From Spirodela intermedia (lineage: Eukaryota; Streptophyta; Magnoliopsida; Alismatales; Araceae), in assembly GCA_902729315.2 (NCBI GenBank), contig LR746269.1:2650501-2714500 (forward strand): a stretch of 64,000 nt of DNA, written 5' to 3'. Below the pieces are notes generated by a model. The model searched no databases. It saw only the letters and a list, made by a program, of their open reading frames with translations, and was not told the DNA's origin. The translations under genes and the position numbers were made by a program. Below, in pieces: positions 38,487 through 56,208 of the stretch (the stretch's first letter is position 1; every line of letters starts with the position of its first letter).

Positions 38487-41400
38487 TCAACTCAGAAGCT
38501 TCGTTGACTTCCCACTGTTGACGAAAGTTGCACTTTTGTCAAACCCATCACGCACAAGAATTCTCACCGCCTCGAGCCCAATCTGGTACATGAGACTGAG
38601 CTGAAATGCAGGCAATTTACAAGATTAGTTCAACACTGAGAGAGGATGAATGAACAACAGGAGAAAACATGTTCATAAGAAATACAGAGGATATAAAGAA
38701 TCAGTTCTTAGTGGTACTATTTATAGGCAAATAAACGTTCATTCAATGGTTCATACATCAACATTGGCATGCAATAGATAATCAATCAATCCGTGAATCA
38801 GAGCAACCAGTCTCCAAAGGATCTACTCTGTGGGCAGGCTTACAGCCTGGCTGTGAAATCACTTTGCTGGGGCCAGGCCAGACTTGGAAGAGATCCAGTT
38901 TAGAAGGCCATCCTCTCCCTGTGGCCTTCATGGGGCGATGGGATTGGAACAGTTGATGAGACTGTCAAAAGGCATGCAGGGAACACAGGAATGGGAGATA
39001 AATTGCACCTCTTCGAGTTCTTTCTTACTAAAAGGCTTTAGAACAAAGTTCACTGGATCCATCTTCCCAGGTGGTCGGCCAATACCTACATACAATCCCG
39101 AATAACATCTTATGTTATAAAAGAACCATAGCATAACCTTGTTATGCTATAAAAGGATGGAAAAGAGCTACACGGATGTACCTATCCTCAGACGTGGAAA
39201 ATCTTTAACTCCCTTGAAGCGCTGAATAACACTTCTCATCCTGTATTCAGAAGAAGGATATTATATCAAATTAAATGTCGTGCATATAAATTCTCACTCA
39301 ATTCCTTCAAGAACCCCAGTAGCACAATTAGATAAGTCTACATGGATAACCAAGACTCGTTTATCTAATTTTCATCTGATCCTCTCACACAGAGAATCTC
39401 CATGCCTAGAATTGACAAACAAAGTCAATAACCCCAAACCCAAATCCTTGCTCACCAGAAGTAGAAACAGAAAAATAAAGGAAAAACTAGGAGAGAAGAG
39501 GGATAATAAAACTAAATTTCTAATTTAGGCTTTTATGTCTTTCTCCTAGTTTTCTCTGGTTTATTCTTTTGCTTATTTTACCTTGAATTTTTGTTTGCCC
39601 GATCTTCAATTTATTTTTCTTCCACCAGATTCACTTCACTGACTGGTCAGGGTCAGAACTATATCAAGACTTGATCCAAGCCTACTTTCTCTGCATAAAT
39701 TGTATCCACTATGAAAACCAACCAAATGGGTTGCATCATTAGAGGGCAAGTAGGTCAATCAACTACACTGATGGATGAGCGACAGTGAATCTTGATCAGA
39801 GTCCATGTGGATGGTTATGATCGTCTCCTTCTTCGTGAGGGAGATTTTCCACCTAAGCATTCTGAGGGTGTTCTCACTTCACTGTGTTCCACTATGCTTT
39901 TGACTGGCACAATGAGCTCCTAATACATCGTTGCTCACACGACACTTCTGAATAGAGATGTGTTGTCTTCATTTCTTTTCATCCTTTTTAACCCTGTTAT
40001 CTGGTCACCTTTCTCATCTATGCAATATTCAATTCAGTTCATTGGCGTGGAAAGAGAAATTATTACTTCTGTGACAAGACCTGATCCCAGAACCGGATAT
40101 GTATGCATATATAATCACGCACACATAATATGTGAAATAAGTGACGAAGAATACAGTTGTTTGTGACCATATATCATAGAAAAAGAACTAAGCGAGGAAG
40201 AATATACCCATTGTGACCACCATGTCCCCCTTTAGGAAGCAACTTCAACGATGCAAAAGGTAAATCGAGGTCATCATAAATCTGAAGATACAAAATGAGA
40301 GTCACAATCCTGATAGAAAGGAGAACCAACCTAAGAAACACAGAGTCGACCGATGGGAACACTGTACCAGAAGGACTTGATTCAAGGGTACTTTAAAATA
40401 CGCAACAAGTGATGCAACCTGAGAAGCGAGAATCAATTGTATAATACACAAAACTAAACTGATTGGTGCTAATAAAGTTCCTTTGATGCGACAGTACTTA
40501 CAGACTCACCACTCCCATTCATAAAAGTTTGTGGTTTGGCAAACATAACTGGAACATTTCCAATTTGTCCTGAACAAATTAAAAAAGTTGGATTAGGGCA
40601 CCAGAAGTCAATATTTTCATAACGTATGAGTCCATGAAAGAATTCAATTCAAAGAGTATGAGTCCATGTTGTGGCAGTGATGTTTATCGTTATGCATGAT
40701 ACTTTTCACAAATACAATGAGGTTCTCTCTCGCAACAAAGCATGAAGCATAGTTTCTATGAGATAGTATTGAAAATTTGTAACTGATACATGCGCTGGTC
40801 AAGATGATGCACATTCCAGAGTATAAAGGTTTACAACAACACCCAAACCTAGTGCCCCAGAGACCTGCACTATCCCTACCTTCCAGTGAATTACCAGAAA
40901 CCAGACAAAGAAATCAAATTGAAGATTGAACTTATGGCACATTCACACTTTCTTATGGACATTTGCATGTAAAGACTACTGGACGTGTGTCCGCCTGTAT
41001 ACTGTTCCAGAACATAAAATCACCGCCACAACATAACTGTAAGAAAATATGATGTTATAGGCAATACCAATTGCAACATGGAAATGATGGCCGGTATGTG
41101 TAATCACGTTTAGACAAAGAAGGGGAACATGGTCTGTAGGGAACGGAGAAACATGCTCAAGCTCATGGGATTAAAACAACAGTAAATTCTGTGAAAACTC
41201 GAAAAGGCGATTTGGCCTCCCAAGTGCTCATTGCATGCTAAGTCTGAATCAGTTCTCATTGAATAAAATAACCACCGAATCAAAAAAATAAGCAATAGTT
41301 GGAATTCAGATCAGCTCCAATTTCACGGCAAATGTCTGCACTGATTTGAGAGCAACCTTATCATGAAAAAACGGCAGATTGGGAAAAAATGCAACAAAAA

Positions 41401-44400
41401 GTTCAAGTTCAACAGGAAAGTCATTGCAGTTCCTCGCGAGCTCTCATTCTTCTCACTGGCAGATAAGGTGGGAAGTTACAGCACTTCCATTCAAAGAGAT
41501 TATGTGATGGGTTTCCTGCGGTGAGATCTTCATCACTGTCACTTTGCCCAATAAAGCTCTCCTCATCACTTTCGCTGACATGCATTACAAGTCCTTAAAG
41601 TAATGTTCTTTTTGGCTTTGGCTTCAAATCAGGCCAATCTTCTCCGTACACTGCTGTACAACCTCCAAACTGATCAATATCTGGTCACTAACCTCATCCC
41701 AATGCAACATCTAACCTCATATCAAGTTACATTCTCTCACCATGCCACTGCAGGCTACCTTTCATATTAATCCTACATGGTCTCTACATGGTCCCATTAG
41801 GCTAGCCATAATTCATGAAAGGTCCAATGGAGCTTTGGTGAGGCATTCAGTGACTTTCTATAAGTCCAATCACCACGCATAAAGATGCTGACGAAGAGAA
41901 CTCTTCTTAGCTAACCACAAAGACAATAAATTGTCAATAAGGGTTCCCTGTTGCCCACCGATCTGCTGTGCAGAATATAATTAGATTCTTCATCACATGA
42001 TAAAGTTTCTCTTCAGTTTGATGGCAATATGATTGTTACAGTGTATAATAGAAATTAATCTCCATTCACCAAGAAATTATAATCTTATAAACCATAGGTT
42101 TATTTATGCTGCTTCTCCTTCGCTACCAAATCTAGAACCTTAAAACAGTTGTACCTTTTTACATCATATGTCACGATGTATCCCTGATTACCTAGTTCGT
42201 CAACTTGGACCTTTAGTACACTAAAATGGTCTTTTTGCACCAATCTAAGTGATTTGGTATCTCTTGTTTGCTGGTAACGTATACCTTTGACAGCATATCC
42301 TATTTTCACTAGGGATAATTCAGCCCATCCTGCAATCCGGAAAGAACATTAAATATTCTACGTATTTCATTTATCATTGTAAAAATTATAGAATTTTTAT
42401 AATATCTCTATTCGTAATTTTGGGCCTTTCACAAAACTACCCTTCTAAGCTAAACCTGATGAACTTCTTTTAATCTTGATTGTGTTTTCTACGGAAAAAA
42501 TCTTAATTTAAAATCTTCCGTTTTGTCATCAATTATTGTCAGTTTTGACTGCTTATTCACCATTCTTATGTTTTGCCAACCAGTTGTCTACTTTTCCATC
42601 CAGTAGAGATGCTTCTCTTTAGCACAGGACTAAAAAGCAAGACTTGTCAACCAAAGTTGTAATATCCCTTTACAAAAGCCAATATGAATGATAGTTCTTA
42701 AGAGAAATGTCACTTCTTCAGTAATATTAAAAGTTTGAATATATTATTCAGAAACCAGCAAATATCGAATTCCCGACCATACCAAGAAGAACCAGACTTG
42801 CTGAACTGGTCATTTGAGGAACGAAACGTGTTTCAGAGATGCAGCAACACCATTATCCAAAATAAGGACAAACCTTTGCCAAATAAAGCTTTAGAACGAA
42901 TATTGCTGATAGATATCCCTTCAGCATGCGCTATGTAGTCCACCATCTCAAAACCCACCTAAAATGCAGAGTAGGAAATGAAATTAATGAACATGAGGTG
43001 AGTTCTTGTTAGAGTAAAAGATTATGCATGGTAAATTGAAGGATCTTTTAATTGTGGATTCGGTAGAGCAAGAACTTTCTCAAAAAATGGCGTTGATTTC
43101 CCAAGAGAGATTTCGAATGACCGATAAAACAACACGTCATTGTACAGAGGCTGAAGTATTTCCACAGTCTCTGCTAGAATCGTAATTCGACAATATTTTA
43201 TATCCTCTTTTTTTACAACTTCATCACACAGCTGTATATTTCAGAAGTCTTACCCAGTATTTGTTATTTGATGAAATCCCATTCTCTTTTCTGAATTCTC
43301 TCTCACAAATGCTCTATCATACTCCAAAGGAATAGCTTAATACCTTAGTACAACGATGTTGTTATATTATCTTTTTTTAATATTTAAATCAAACATACAT
43401 TATTTAACCTGATTATTGACCCAAGACCTCACATTAGCTAGGTCATAGAGGGCCATTGCAACAATAGAGAACTTGGGCTATGCCCAAGGTTTACTAACAG
43501 TACTCATCCCCAGGAAGCAGTTGTGTTCAATGCAATGTTGGGCTAAGATAGTGAGGTGAAGATCGTAGGACGCCCACCATGTAAAAGGTGTACTCGTGAC
43601 AGTAGACTTCCTTGATACCCTAAAAGAGGTTATTGTAGGCACCAGTCCAACACAGCCCACAGATTGCCGTTTACTGGCCATTGTGATTGTTGGGTTCTTA
43701 TGGTCTCTGTAAGAATCTGTGCCTTTCAATTTCTCTCCAAGTTTTCACCGGGAAAAAATTTAAATCAGGATTTAGACTTGGAAAAAATAAAAATAGAAGA
43801 CCAGTAGATGGAAATAGTTCACGAAAGAGAGGGCGAGGCAGAAAGATCTGATTATACATGAAAATAGTGCGCCTACTACATTTTTCCTAATACCTCGAAA
43901 AATCATTCAACACATTAAACATTACTATCTCACCAGTCAAAATGTCGGAAAAAATATTTAGCGTTTCCCTGAGCGTTTGATGTATGCAAATGACATAGCT
44001 TACACAGTGAAAAACTACCAAAGATGAATATTCTCTTTCATAAAAATATCACAGTTTTGGCACTCTTCAATACGTACCTGTTTCAAGAAATAGCCCCTAC
44101 AGCTAAATGAGGCAGCCTTAATCAATAAAAGTACAAGGCTAAATGAAGTAATATATCATTCATTACCGATTCAAGTGTAAGTCTTTAGCGCATTGACTAG
44201 TGACACTTTAGTCAAGCTAAAGATCTGAAAGTCGATACCATTTTGGGTCAAACAAGGCTATAATCTTCTTTCTTGAACGTAGATGATAGAGAATTGTAAT
44301 GAGAAAAGGAGGACAAAATGCTAGATACAAAAAATCCCTCGAAAACTAAGGAATCAAAAAAAATCTCCACAGCATATGGTCGGATACCGTCTTACAACCA

Positions 44401-45541
44401 TGAAAAATATACAAAAACTTTTGCATATCTTCATTATCCACAAAACACAGTGTATCCTATACTACGTGTGCCTTTTTAAAATGAACCACTGAAGAAATTT
44501 GAGCTCGGACTTGGGCATTCTATCTCGACTTTCAAGATTGATTGCAATCTATGTATATGGACACAATAACTAGTGACGTGGGAAATAATAGCTTAGTGTG
44601 GGTGCATTACCAATGGTATGGACGAATCCGTTGCTTCATCCAAGTGCGCCCATTTGTGTGGCAAACGCAGGAAGCATCTCTGGGTTTGATGACGTCTCAG
44701 AGGTTAATTCAAAAGGGAGGATGAAGAATCAGAAGACTCGGCACACATGGTGCTTCAAAGTACAATGATGAGCACAGGTAACATGCCGGTTCTCTGTGCC
44801 ACATCAAATACTGAACTATTTACTGGGGTCTTGTGAGCTGGAATCCTTTTGGTTATCGTCGGCGCTCCGACCTTTCTATCAGTGCCTTTTCTTATTTCCT
44901 AATAAAAGGAATACGAAGTTTCGTGATCAAAGTTCTGAACCCTGGCTTACCAGATACACTGCGAAGAGATTCACTAACGTAATGTACGAAAATTCCAGGA
45001 AAATCATAAAATAAATTCAACAGTCCACTCGCTCTGTTCATCTGAACGAGCATTAAAACCATATATGCTACGACTAAGAACCTCATCGTGAAACTTTCTT
45101 TGAAAGGCTATGCGTCCGAGCACCCAACGCGCCAATCGAAGGGGATGTTTTAACCACAATGCAATTCCAATCGAGCATCGAATCCTCATCGAATCAAAAA
45201 CGCATTTCATTCATTTTACAGACCAGGATTGAGCGAATGGAGGGCCGTAGCATACATACGTTGTGCCGAGTTCCGTCGTACAATTTGCCGGGATTGCCAA
45301 GCCCGACAAGAAGCCAAGGCTTCGGACGGGCACCCTCCTGATCCACACCTGAGCTGGCAGAGGAAGAAACACAAACGGAAGAACACGAAAGCGACGATCT
45401 GGCCAGCGGCAAGAAGGCGCGCGGAGAGAAGGCGAGGCCTATCATCTTCCGCGCCGGCGCACTGCGCCGGAGTACTCCGACGGCGAAGGAGACGGACGAG
45501 GACGAGGACGAGGGGTAGAGGCCCGCCGCAGCGGCGTACAT
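38487..45541 (-). CDS. Peptidyl-tRNA hydrolase, chloroplast type
   Basis: Eight exons: 45260–45541, 42874–42958, 40502–40569, 40368–40418, 40208–40281, 39182–39240, 39009–39085, 38487–38600 (stop TGA). All junctions are in phase, giving 269 residues. ATG at 45541 is the first Met in frame. Residues 1–70 are rich in Ser, Ala and Arg with no early acidic residue, as in a chloroplast transit peptide. The Pth fold follows, with every catalytic position recognisable against E. coli Pth: Asn in VGLGNPG, His in GTRHNVG, Asn in QTFMNGSGES, Asp in YDDLDLP, and His/Asn in GGHGGHNG; IGIGRPPGKMDP follows. The enzyme releases tRNA from prematurely dropped peptidyl-tRNA. The CRS2 splicing factors are close relatives, but motifs such as YDDLDLP and FVNSGKS fit the plastid hydrolase better. 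Dual or mitochondrial targeting cannot be excluded. Confidence 0.93.
42100..42329 (-). other. Possible alternative terminal exon in hydrolase intron 2
   Basis: Inside intron 2 an acceptor (TTGCAG) at 42330–42335 is followed by 76 open codons and TAA at 42100–42102. Exon 2 ends in phase 1, and splicing it to 42329 keeps the frame open from the junction (GWAELSLVKIGYAVKG) to the stop. I do not recognise the encoded peptide. It could be an alternative C-terminus lacking the catalytic half, an exonised repeat, or part of an old pseudogene. Confidence 0.35.
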
Positions 45542-45983
45542 GGCAGCAGCCCCACCCCCCACCCCCCAGCCCCTCCCTTCCGTGCTCACTCACCACGTTA
45601 TCACCTTCCCTCGCGAGAAAGCAGCAATCCCCCTACGGCCATGGAGGAGAAGAAGAAACCAGGATGGACCACCCCCGGTCCAATCGAACCGGCTCACAGA
45701 TAAACGTTATATAAAAAAAGCAGTAAAAAAGGGAAATAGACCGGCCGGTCCAGTCGAACTGCCCCTAAAAACCCGGTCCGGTGGGCAGTCCACACATGTC
45801 GCCCCGGCACGTGACTCCTCATCCTCGGCGGTTGACAATCGTCCATTGACCTTGCTTTAATAATTAGTTTTAATAAATAAAAATTCCCTGGATTTACAGG
45901 CCTTTATTTCTTCAAAATAGCCACTTTGGACTTGTGGTGTTAAAAAAAAAAGGCAATAAAAAAGGGGAAATAAACCCGCTGGA
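45542..45983. other. Spacer between the hydrolase and CRR3-like genes
   Basis: 442 bp between the hydrolase start codon and the CRR3-like stop codon, both on the minus strand. It must hold the hydrolase promoter and leader (GC-rich, with C runs near 45555) and the 3' UTR of the CRR3-like gene. No further gene is seen. Confidence 0.5.
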
Positions 45984-46271
45984 TCACGATAAGAGATCGT
46001 CCAGGAAGGGCACATTGAAGGGAAGGGAGACAACACCGGAAGCGAGCAGCACGAGCAGTACCCACACCGGCAGCACGTAGAGGCTCACCGTCATCAGGAT
46101 CCGCTGCCCTGCCAGACCATCATAAGCATTTCAGCGGATGAACCACCAGAAACCACACCAATATATATATATATATAAAATGGGAAGGAATTTAGTTCCA
46201 AATTTTCGCAGCAGGTTGATCTGATTCTGAGGTTTCGGTTCGATAATGGCGAAGAAGATCGGAACGAGAAT

Positions 46272-46326
<55 letters not shown>

Positions 46327-46886
46327 GGAGGCCGCGAGCTTCGGTGCGATCGACGAGCCACTCGCCGACCTCGCGGAGCTTCTTCTCCGGGGGGCTCTCC
46401 GCCTGCCCGATGGGCGTCGACGCCCAGAAGTCCAGCATTCCGGAGCTCCCCCTCCCCTCCTCCGCCCTAAAAGATAGAGAGAGAGAGAATAAGAAAGAAC
46501 AGTCGTTCCTCTTCTCCAGAGATTTCTCCTAGAGCGGGAGTAAAGAACAGTCGATCAAGCATCGATCATTACCGGGCGGCGCCGCCGTCGTCTCCGTCGG
46601 CGATCCCGATGGCCCTCTGAACTTCGAGAACCGACGGCCCCCGCGGCCGCTGCGCTCCCAGCTTTCCCTTTTTTTTCTCCTTCTGCTGCTCCGTCGAGGG
46701 CGAGGAAGAAGGGCCACGTTCGCTGCTGATGCTGCCGCCGCCGTTCTGGTTGTTCCCGCCGGCGGCGAAGGCCACCGTCCTCCGTCCGGTGGTGGCGGCG
46801 CCGCCTGGGCCGCCGGACGAGGGGAAGGGCGAACCCAGAAGAAGCCCTACTTCCCGGGCCTGCACAAGCCGCACTGTCGTTCCCAT
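45984..46886 (-). CDS. CRR3: CRR3-like chloroplast NDH-complex protein
   Basis: Three exons: 46573–46886, 46324–46466, 45984–46108 (stop TGA). Phases close, giving 193 residues. The Met at 46886 (MGTTVRLVQAR) is preferred over the frame running upstream, which is only a purine repeat. The N-terminal ~70 residues are Gly/Ser/Ala-rich and transit-peptide-like. A basic patch (KEKKKGKLGAQRPRG) leads to PSVLEVQRAIG. The middle holds DFWASTPIGQAESPPEKKLR and EVGEWLVDRTE. One membrane segment (ILMTVSLYVLPVWVLLVLLA) precedes SLPFNVPFLDDLLS at the end. This order matches my memory of CRR3, needed for accumulation of the chloroplast NDH complex in cyclic electron flow. Assignment is from recalled motifs, without alignment. 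Intron 2 starts inside a GA/CT microsatellite. Confidence 0.75.
46273..46322. repeat. (GA)n microsatellite abutting a splice donor
   Basis: About 24 GA units on the plus strand. On the minus strand the CRR3-like intron 2 begins GTCTCTCT and runs directly into this tract, so the donor's downstream positions are repeat sequence. Confidence 0.95.
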
Positions 46887-47898
46887 CTCCGCCTCCCTCT
46901 GGTTCTCTCCCTCTCTCTCTCTCTCTCTCACATCCCCACCCTCTCTATCCGCTGCCGTCGAATCTCTCTCTACCCCCCCCCCCCCACTCTCTCTCTCTTT
47001 TCCCCTTTGTAAAAAATCGACTTTTTAGGGGTTGCCCTATTTTTTTAATTATACTTTGAAAGACTTACTAAAAATGTAAATGCCGATGTAAAGACATGTA
47101 AATGCATTTTCATTCAAATAAAAATAGTAAAAAAAATCCACTGATGCCTTAATTGGTCACAAGAAAAGGAAAAAAAAACACTAAACTGAACCCAAAATGC
47201 TCATCTACAATCAAAACGTCGAGCAGTAGAAAGCCATGTTTTCCTCAGAGGACGGATGCTCTGCATGGCTGTCACCTTCATCGGCGTTGACTTTTTCGTC
47301 ATCATCTGGCACGTTCCTCGAGCAGAGAGAACTTTGAGCGATCGTAACAGTTGACCCACTTCAACAAAACCTGGTCCTTTCAGAAAGGATTATACCCATC
47401 AAGGTAAGTCAACCTCAATTCTCCACCCTCAGAAGCAAGGTTGACTTTAACAGATTTTCAAGTGCTATATACACCGATCCAATCTAAGACATCCAAGACA
47501 TGTGTAGGGTCACATTTATCTAGTTTCATTTTGTTTTCTGTCGTTCTATCTATATGTGGGCCGTTGACCCATTTGCTTTCAACCCACCTTATTTGCTACT
47601 TTTAGCACGAAACTAACTTGAAAAAAATAAGGAAGTCAATGAGGGGTTTTTATTGATATTTTCCCTAGTTTGTGGAGAGCTAAAATAAATAACTAAAACC
47701 ATAAATGATAATCGAACTATCACAACAAGGGGTTTTTTTATAAAAAATCCACCAACATGGTGAAGAAATAATTTCCAAAAGCGATAACTTTAAAAAATAT
47801 ATACATTTATGTGACAAAAACATGATTTTGGGGGCAGAAATAAACAGGAAAAAGAAAGAAAAGAAAAGGCCCAATATGGGAAAGAAACAAGGGTTCAC
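46887..47898. other. CRR3-like promoter and 3' flank of the DDT gene
   Basis: Contains CT-rich leader sequence (46905–46930, 46960–47000) with a run of C at about 46974–46985, then AT-rich spacer. TTGAC/GTCAA words cluster at 47285–47460. The stretch 47225–47420 could include a last exon of the zinc-finger/DDT gene, but no join keeps a long frame. Confidence 0.45.
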
Positions 47899-53019
<5,121 letters not shown>

Positions 53020-53734
53020 GGCGATCCGAACCCCCAGCTCCCTCTCCTCCTCAAGCGGCGGTAACGGCGGCCGAGTGATGGCGACTGCGGTCAGATCAGG
53101 TGGCCATTCTTGTACCCGCCTAAGTTTTCGCAGGATGGAGGGAAGTGAAGGCGATCCCGCCAACTAATTTTGAAAATTTCCCTCCATATTTGAATTATAA
53201 ATAATATATTTTCCCTCCTCAACGTGAAATATTATCCGACGTAAATAAGTGTTGACTTTTATTGCTTCATTATATGGGTTGACTTCAAACTGAGATTTCG
53301 TTCGACTGGGCTTGAAATCGTGTTGACTCTTGGCCAGCCACCTAGCTTAACGTTGAATTTAGAATATGGGTAGAACGACAGGAATTTATATGTAAACAAA
53401 GTCAATGCTTTGAATTTATTATTCTCACCTTATTCATTTCAATTCTTTTATGGTCAACAATTTGAATATATTCCTGACACCTTATTTTTGTACCAACTTG
53501 AAAGTCAACTCTTTGAATTTTCCTATCAACCCCTTTTTTATGTCAATTTTTTGAAGTTTAAAGAAAAGTCAACACATTTGAAGTCTTCATGGGTTGCTAA
53601 TTCATCACTGCCGTTCGTTGAATGTATTTCTATCAGCTTTTTATAGCCGTTGTCCGTGAAGACTCGAAAGAACCGCACTATCAGGTGGGATTGAATCAAG
53701 GAAGGCATCGTCTTCCACCTCGCAGAGCCACCAG
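53020..53734. other. Spacer between the two 4CXXC zinc-finger genes
   Basis: 715 bp. GC-rich leader of the larger gene to about 53165, then AT-rich DNA in which TTGAC or GTCAA occurs repeatedly (for example near 53251, 53278, 53322, 53400, 53504 and 53568). The 3' UTR of the shorter gene must also lie here. Confidence 0.5.
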
Positions 53735-54599
53735 CTAGGCGGCCCCGCCGCCGGGTTCCACCGCCTCCAGCGCCGCCTCCAGCGCCGCGATCTCCTCCTT
53801 GAGCACCTCGATCTCTCTGTCCCTTTCCATCTTCCTCCGTCTCAAAAGCTCCTGCTCCTCGTCCACGTCGATAGGTTCCTCCGGAGAAGACCCCGCAGCG
53901 GCGGAGCATCCCCCGATCTGAACCCCACCGCCGTCTCCCGGTGGCGCCGCCGCCGCCTCCACTTCCCCATCTCCTACTCCTCCTCCATGAAGCAGCATCT
54001 CCGACACAGAGGAGTATCCGCTGGATCTGGCGATGGGGAAAAGGATGCCGGTCGGCGGCCGCCCCTTCTTCCTCCTGGACGGCGGCCAGCGAGGACGAGG
54101 TGGAAGGGAATTAGAAGTCCAGAAGGGCGAGATGGCGGGAGAAATTAGGGTTTGGAATCCTCACATGCAGAAGCTGCAATTGCAGATGCCCCGGCACTTG
54201 GGGCAGCTCCAGTCGGCCATGACCGCCACCGCCGCTGCGTTCTCCCCGTACCTGTTCCTCAAGCATCTTTGGCAGAAATGGTGGGGGCAGGGCTTCCCGC
54301 GGCGGGTGGCCTTGCAGGAGGCCGAGAAGGCCATGGTCTTCTGCCGGCACTGCGATGATCCTCCGGAAGGAAGAGATCAGAGAAAAATGGCGATGGAGGG
54401 GGAAGCAGCGGAGCAAAACTTCACTCACCTGGTGGCAATTCTTCCGGTTACCGGAGTCCGGCGCCTCGCCGCCGCCGGTGATGGCCAGGAGCGATTTCGT
54501 CGGCCTGGTTTCGGTGGCGTCATCGTCGGAATAGGCAGATTTCTTCTGTGGCTTCTTCTTCTTCTTCTTCTTTACCATCACCTTCATCTTCATCTTCAT
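53735..54599 (-). CDS. Short 4CXXC zinc-finger (CDCA7-related) protein
   Basis: Three exons: 54429–54599, 54165–54349, 53735–54074 (stop TAG). Phases close, giving 231 residues. ATG at 54599 is the first in a run of Met-Lys codons; the frame is open further upstream only to a GTG. Residues 1–57 are Lys-rich, resembling a nuclear localisation signal. From ~55 the zinc domain reads NCHQ, CRQKTMAFSASC, FCQRCLRNRYGE, WSCPKCRGICNCSFC, then RKKGRPPTGILFPIARSSG and SSVSEMLL. The tail holds an acidic EEPIDVDEEQ and a predicted coiled coil (ERDREIEVLKEEIAALEAAL). It lacks the DDT/WHIM half of its downstream neighbour. One long exon here replaces two exons of the neighbour's zinc domain. Probably a nuclear chromatin factor; function inferred from the family. 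Confidence 0.85.
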
Positions 54600-55355
54600 C
54601 TTCTTCCTCCTCCCGTCGCGGCGGGGCTCCGACGGCCCAGCCACGATGGTCCACCGGCGGCCCTCTGGTTAGGGATTTCGCCGGAGACTGGGCCCGACAT
54701 ACTCAACATCTTATGAAAATTTTCGAGTTATTTAGGTTTAGGTCCCTCTAAATCTCTCAAATTAGAATAAGTCCCTCTTCCTCTTTGGTTGATGCTCTCT
54801 CGATCTCTATGGAGAGATAAGTCAACTTAAAAGGGGCGACTTATCTTGTTTTCAAAGTAAGTCAACTCATCTGGACTAAATGGTACCATTAGGAGTTGAC
54901 TCAACTAATCCACAGACGACTAACACAGTTGACTATTAATTTATACATTTTTATAATCCTTATTTTTATTTACAATAATAATTTCCTGTTGACTAATCTC
55001 ATCAGAAATATTCCACTTTCACGTCTTTCATCACTAATCCTCAAGAAACTCCAACTCATATATAAATTTCAACACTATTAACAAAAATATATAATATTTA
55101 TTATTATTTTATTATATAGTGAGTCAAAGTCAAAACCAAGATTCGAGGGCTAACTAGTTAGCAAAATGACATGAAATAATAATTTCCTTTCTAAGAAACT
55201 TTACTTGACCAAGAATGATAAGCTGAAAACCCCAAATTTGTAGTCATTTGACTTTCTAGGTGTACTCCACTAACTAGAGACTATGCCTCCAGGTTTTTAG
55301 TAGCCATGCATTAAAAAGTACCATTTTTCACTAATAGTTTCCACTAAAAAATAAA
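54600..55355. other. Spacer upstream of the short zinc-finger gene
   Basis: AT-rich, with many TTGAC/GTCAA cores between about 54820 and 55140. No gene recognised. It presumably carries the promoter of the short zinc-finger gene (minus strand). Confidence 0.45.
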
Positions 55356-56090
55356 ATTCATAGATTAGGTAATAATTCACTAACTTTTCAGAAAAAGTAG
55401 ATTGGATTCCTTGGGGAGCCTAATCTTGGGCTGAATAAGCAATGTGCAAGTCAACGATTGGGGTTTGAGGAGTACTAAAAAAAGATTCATATATTAAACA
55501 TGAATTCATTAACTTTTGGCAAAAATGCATTAGATACCTTGGTGAGCTTAATCCTAGGCTGAGTAGATAAAGTCAACAAGTAGGGTATGAGAAGTACTAA
55601 AGGAAATTAAGATTCACATATTAGGCAAGAATTCATTGACTTTTGGCAAAAATGCGTTAGAATCATTGGGGAGCCTAATCCTAGGCTGAATAAGTAGTGT
55701 ACAAGTCAACGTCCAGTTTATCATAAATACTAAAGAAAAAAAGATTCATAGAATAGGCAAGAATTCATTGACTTTTGGCAAAAATGCGTTAGATTCCTTG
55801 GGGAGCCTAATATTGGGGCGGATAAGTAGTGTACAAGTCAACGTCTGGTTTATTAGAAATACTAAAAAAAAGATTCATAGAATAGGCAAGAATTCATTGA
55901 CTTTTGGCAAAAATGCATTAGATTCCTTGGGGAGCCTAATATTGGGGCGGATAAGTAGTGTACAAGTCAATGTCCGGTTTATCAGAAATACAAAAAAAAA
56001 AGAATTCATAGAATAGGCAAGAATTCATTGACTTTTGGCAAAGCTGCGTTAGATTCCTTGGGGAGACTAATCCTTGTGGACATTTTTCAA
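55356..56090. repeat. Six-copy tandem repeat of about 130 bp
   Basis: Copies begin near 55356, 55485, 55612, 55744, 55873 and 56004 (spacing 127–132 bp). Each later copy carries GAATTCATTGACTTTTGGCA, a TGCGTTAGAT-like block, GGGGAGCCTAAT, and most carry ACAAGTCAAC. Copies 4–6 are nearly identical, while copies 1–2 are more diverged. The array is noncoding; an 82-codon frame across it only reflects the repeat. Confidence 0.9.
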
Positions 56091-56138
56091 GCACTATAAA
56101 AATGTCTCCCCCCTCTCCCACAGCTTCCTCTCAGCCCT

Positions 56139-56146
56139 ATTTATAC
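56139..56146 (+). promoter_or_regulatory. Candidate TATA box of RPL26
   Basis: TATTTATA about 110 bp upstream of the RPL26 start codon, in the short space between the tandem array and the gene. Confidence 0.5.
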
Positions 56147-56208
56147 GTCGCGCCGCAATAAATGACCTCCCTTTTTGCAGAGTTCAGAAGGGGAGGGAGG
56201 AGAGATTT

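Noticed and set aside
45194-45589. Earlier start for the peptidyl-tRNA hydrolase at 45589
   Set aside because: That codon is GTG. The first in-frame ATG is at 45541 and gives a normal transit peptide.
46094-46470. Arg/Glu- or Ser/Leu-repeat proteins over the GA tract
   Set aside because: They are translations of the microsatellite. The real CRR3-like exon 2 uses only the conserved part and leaves at the donor.
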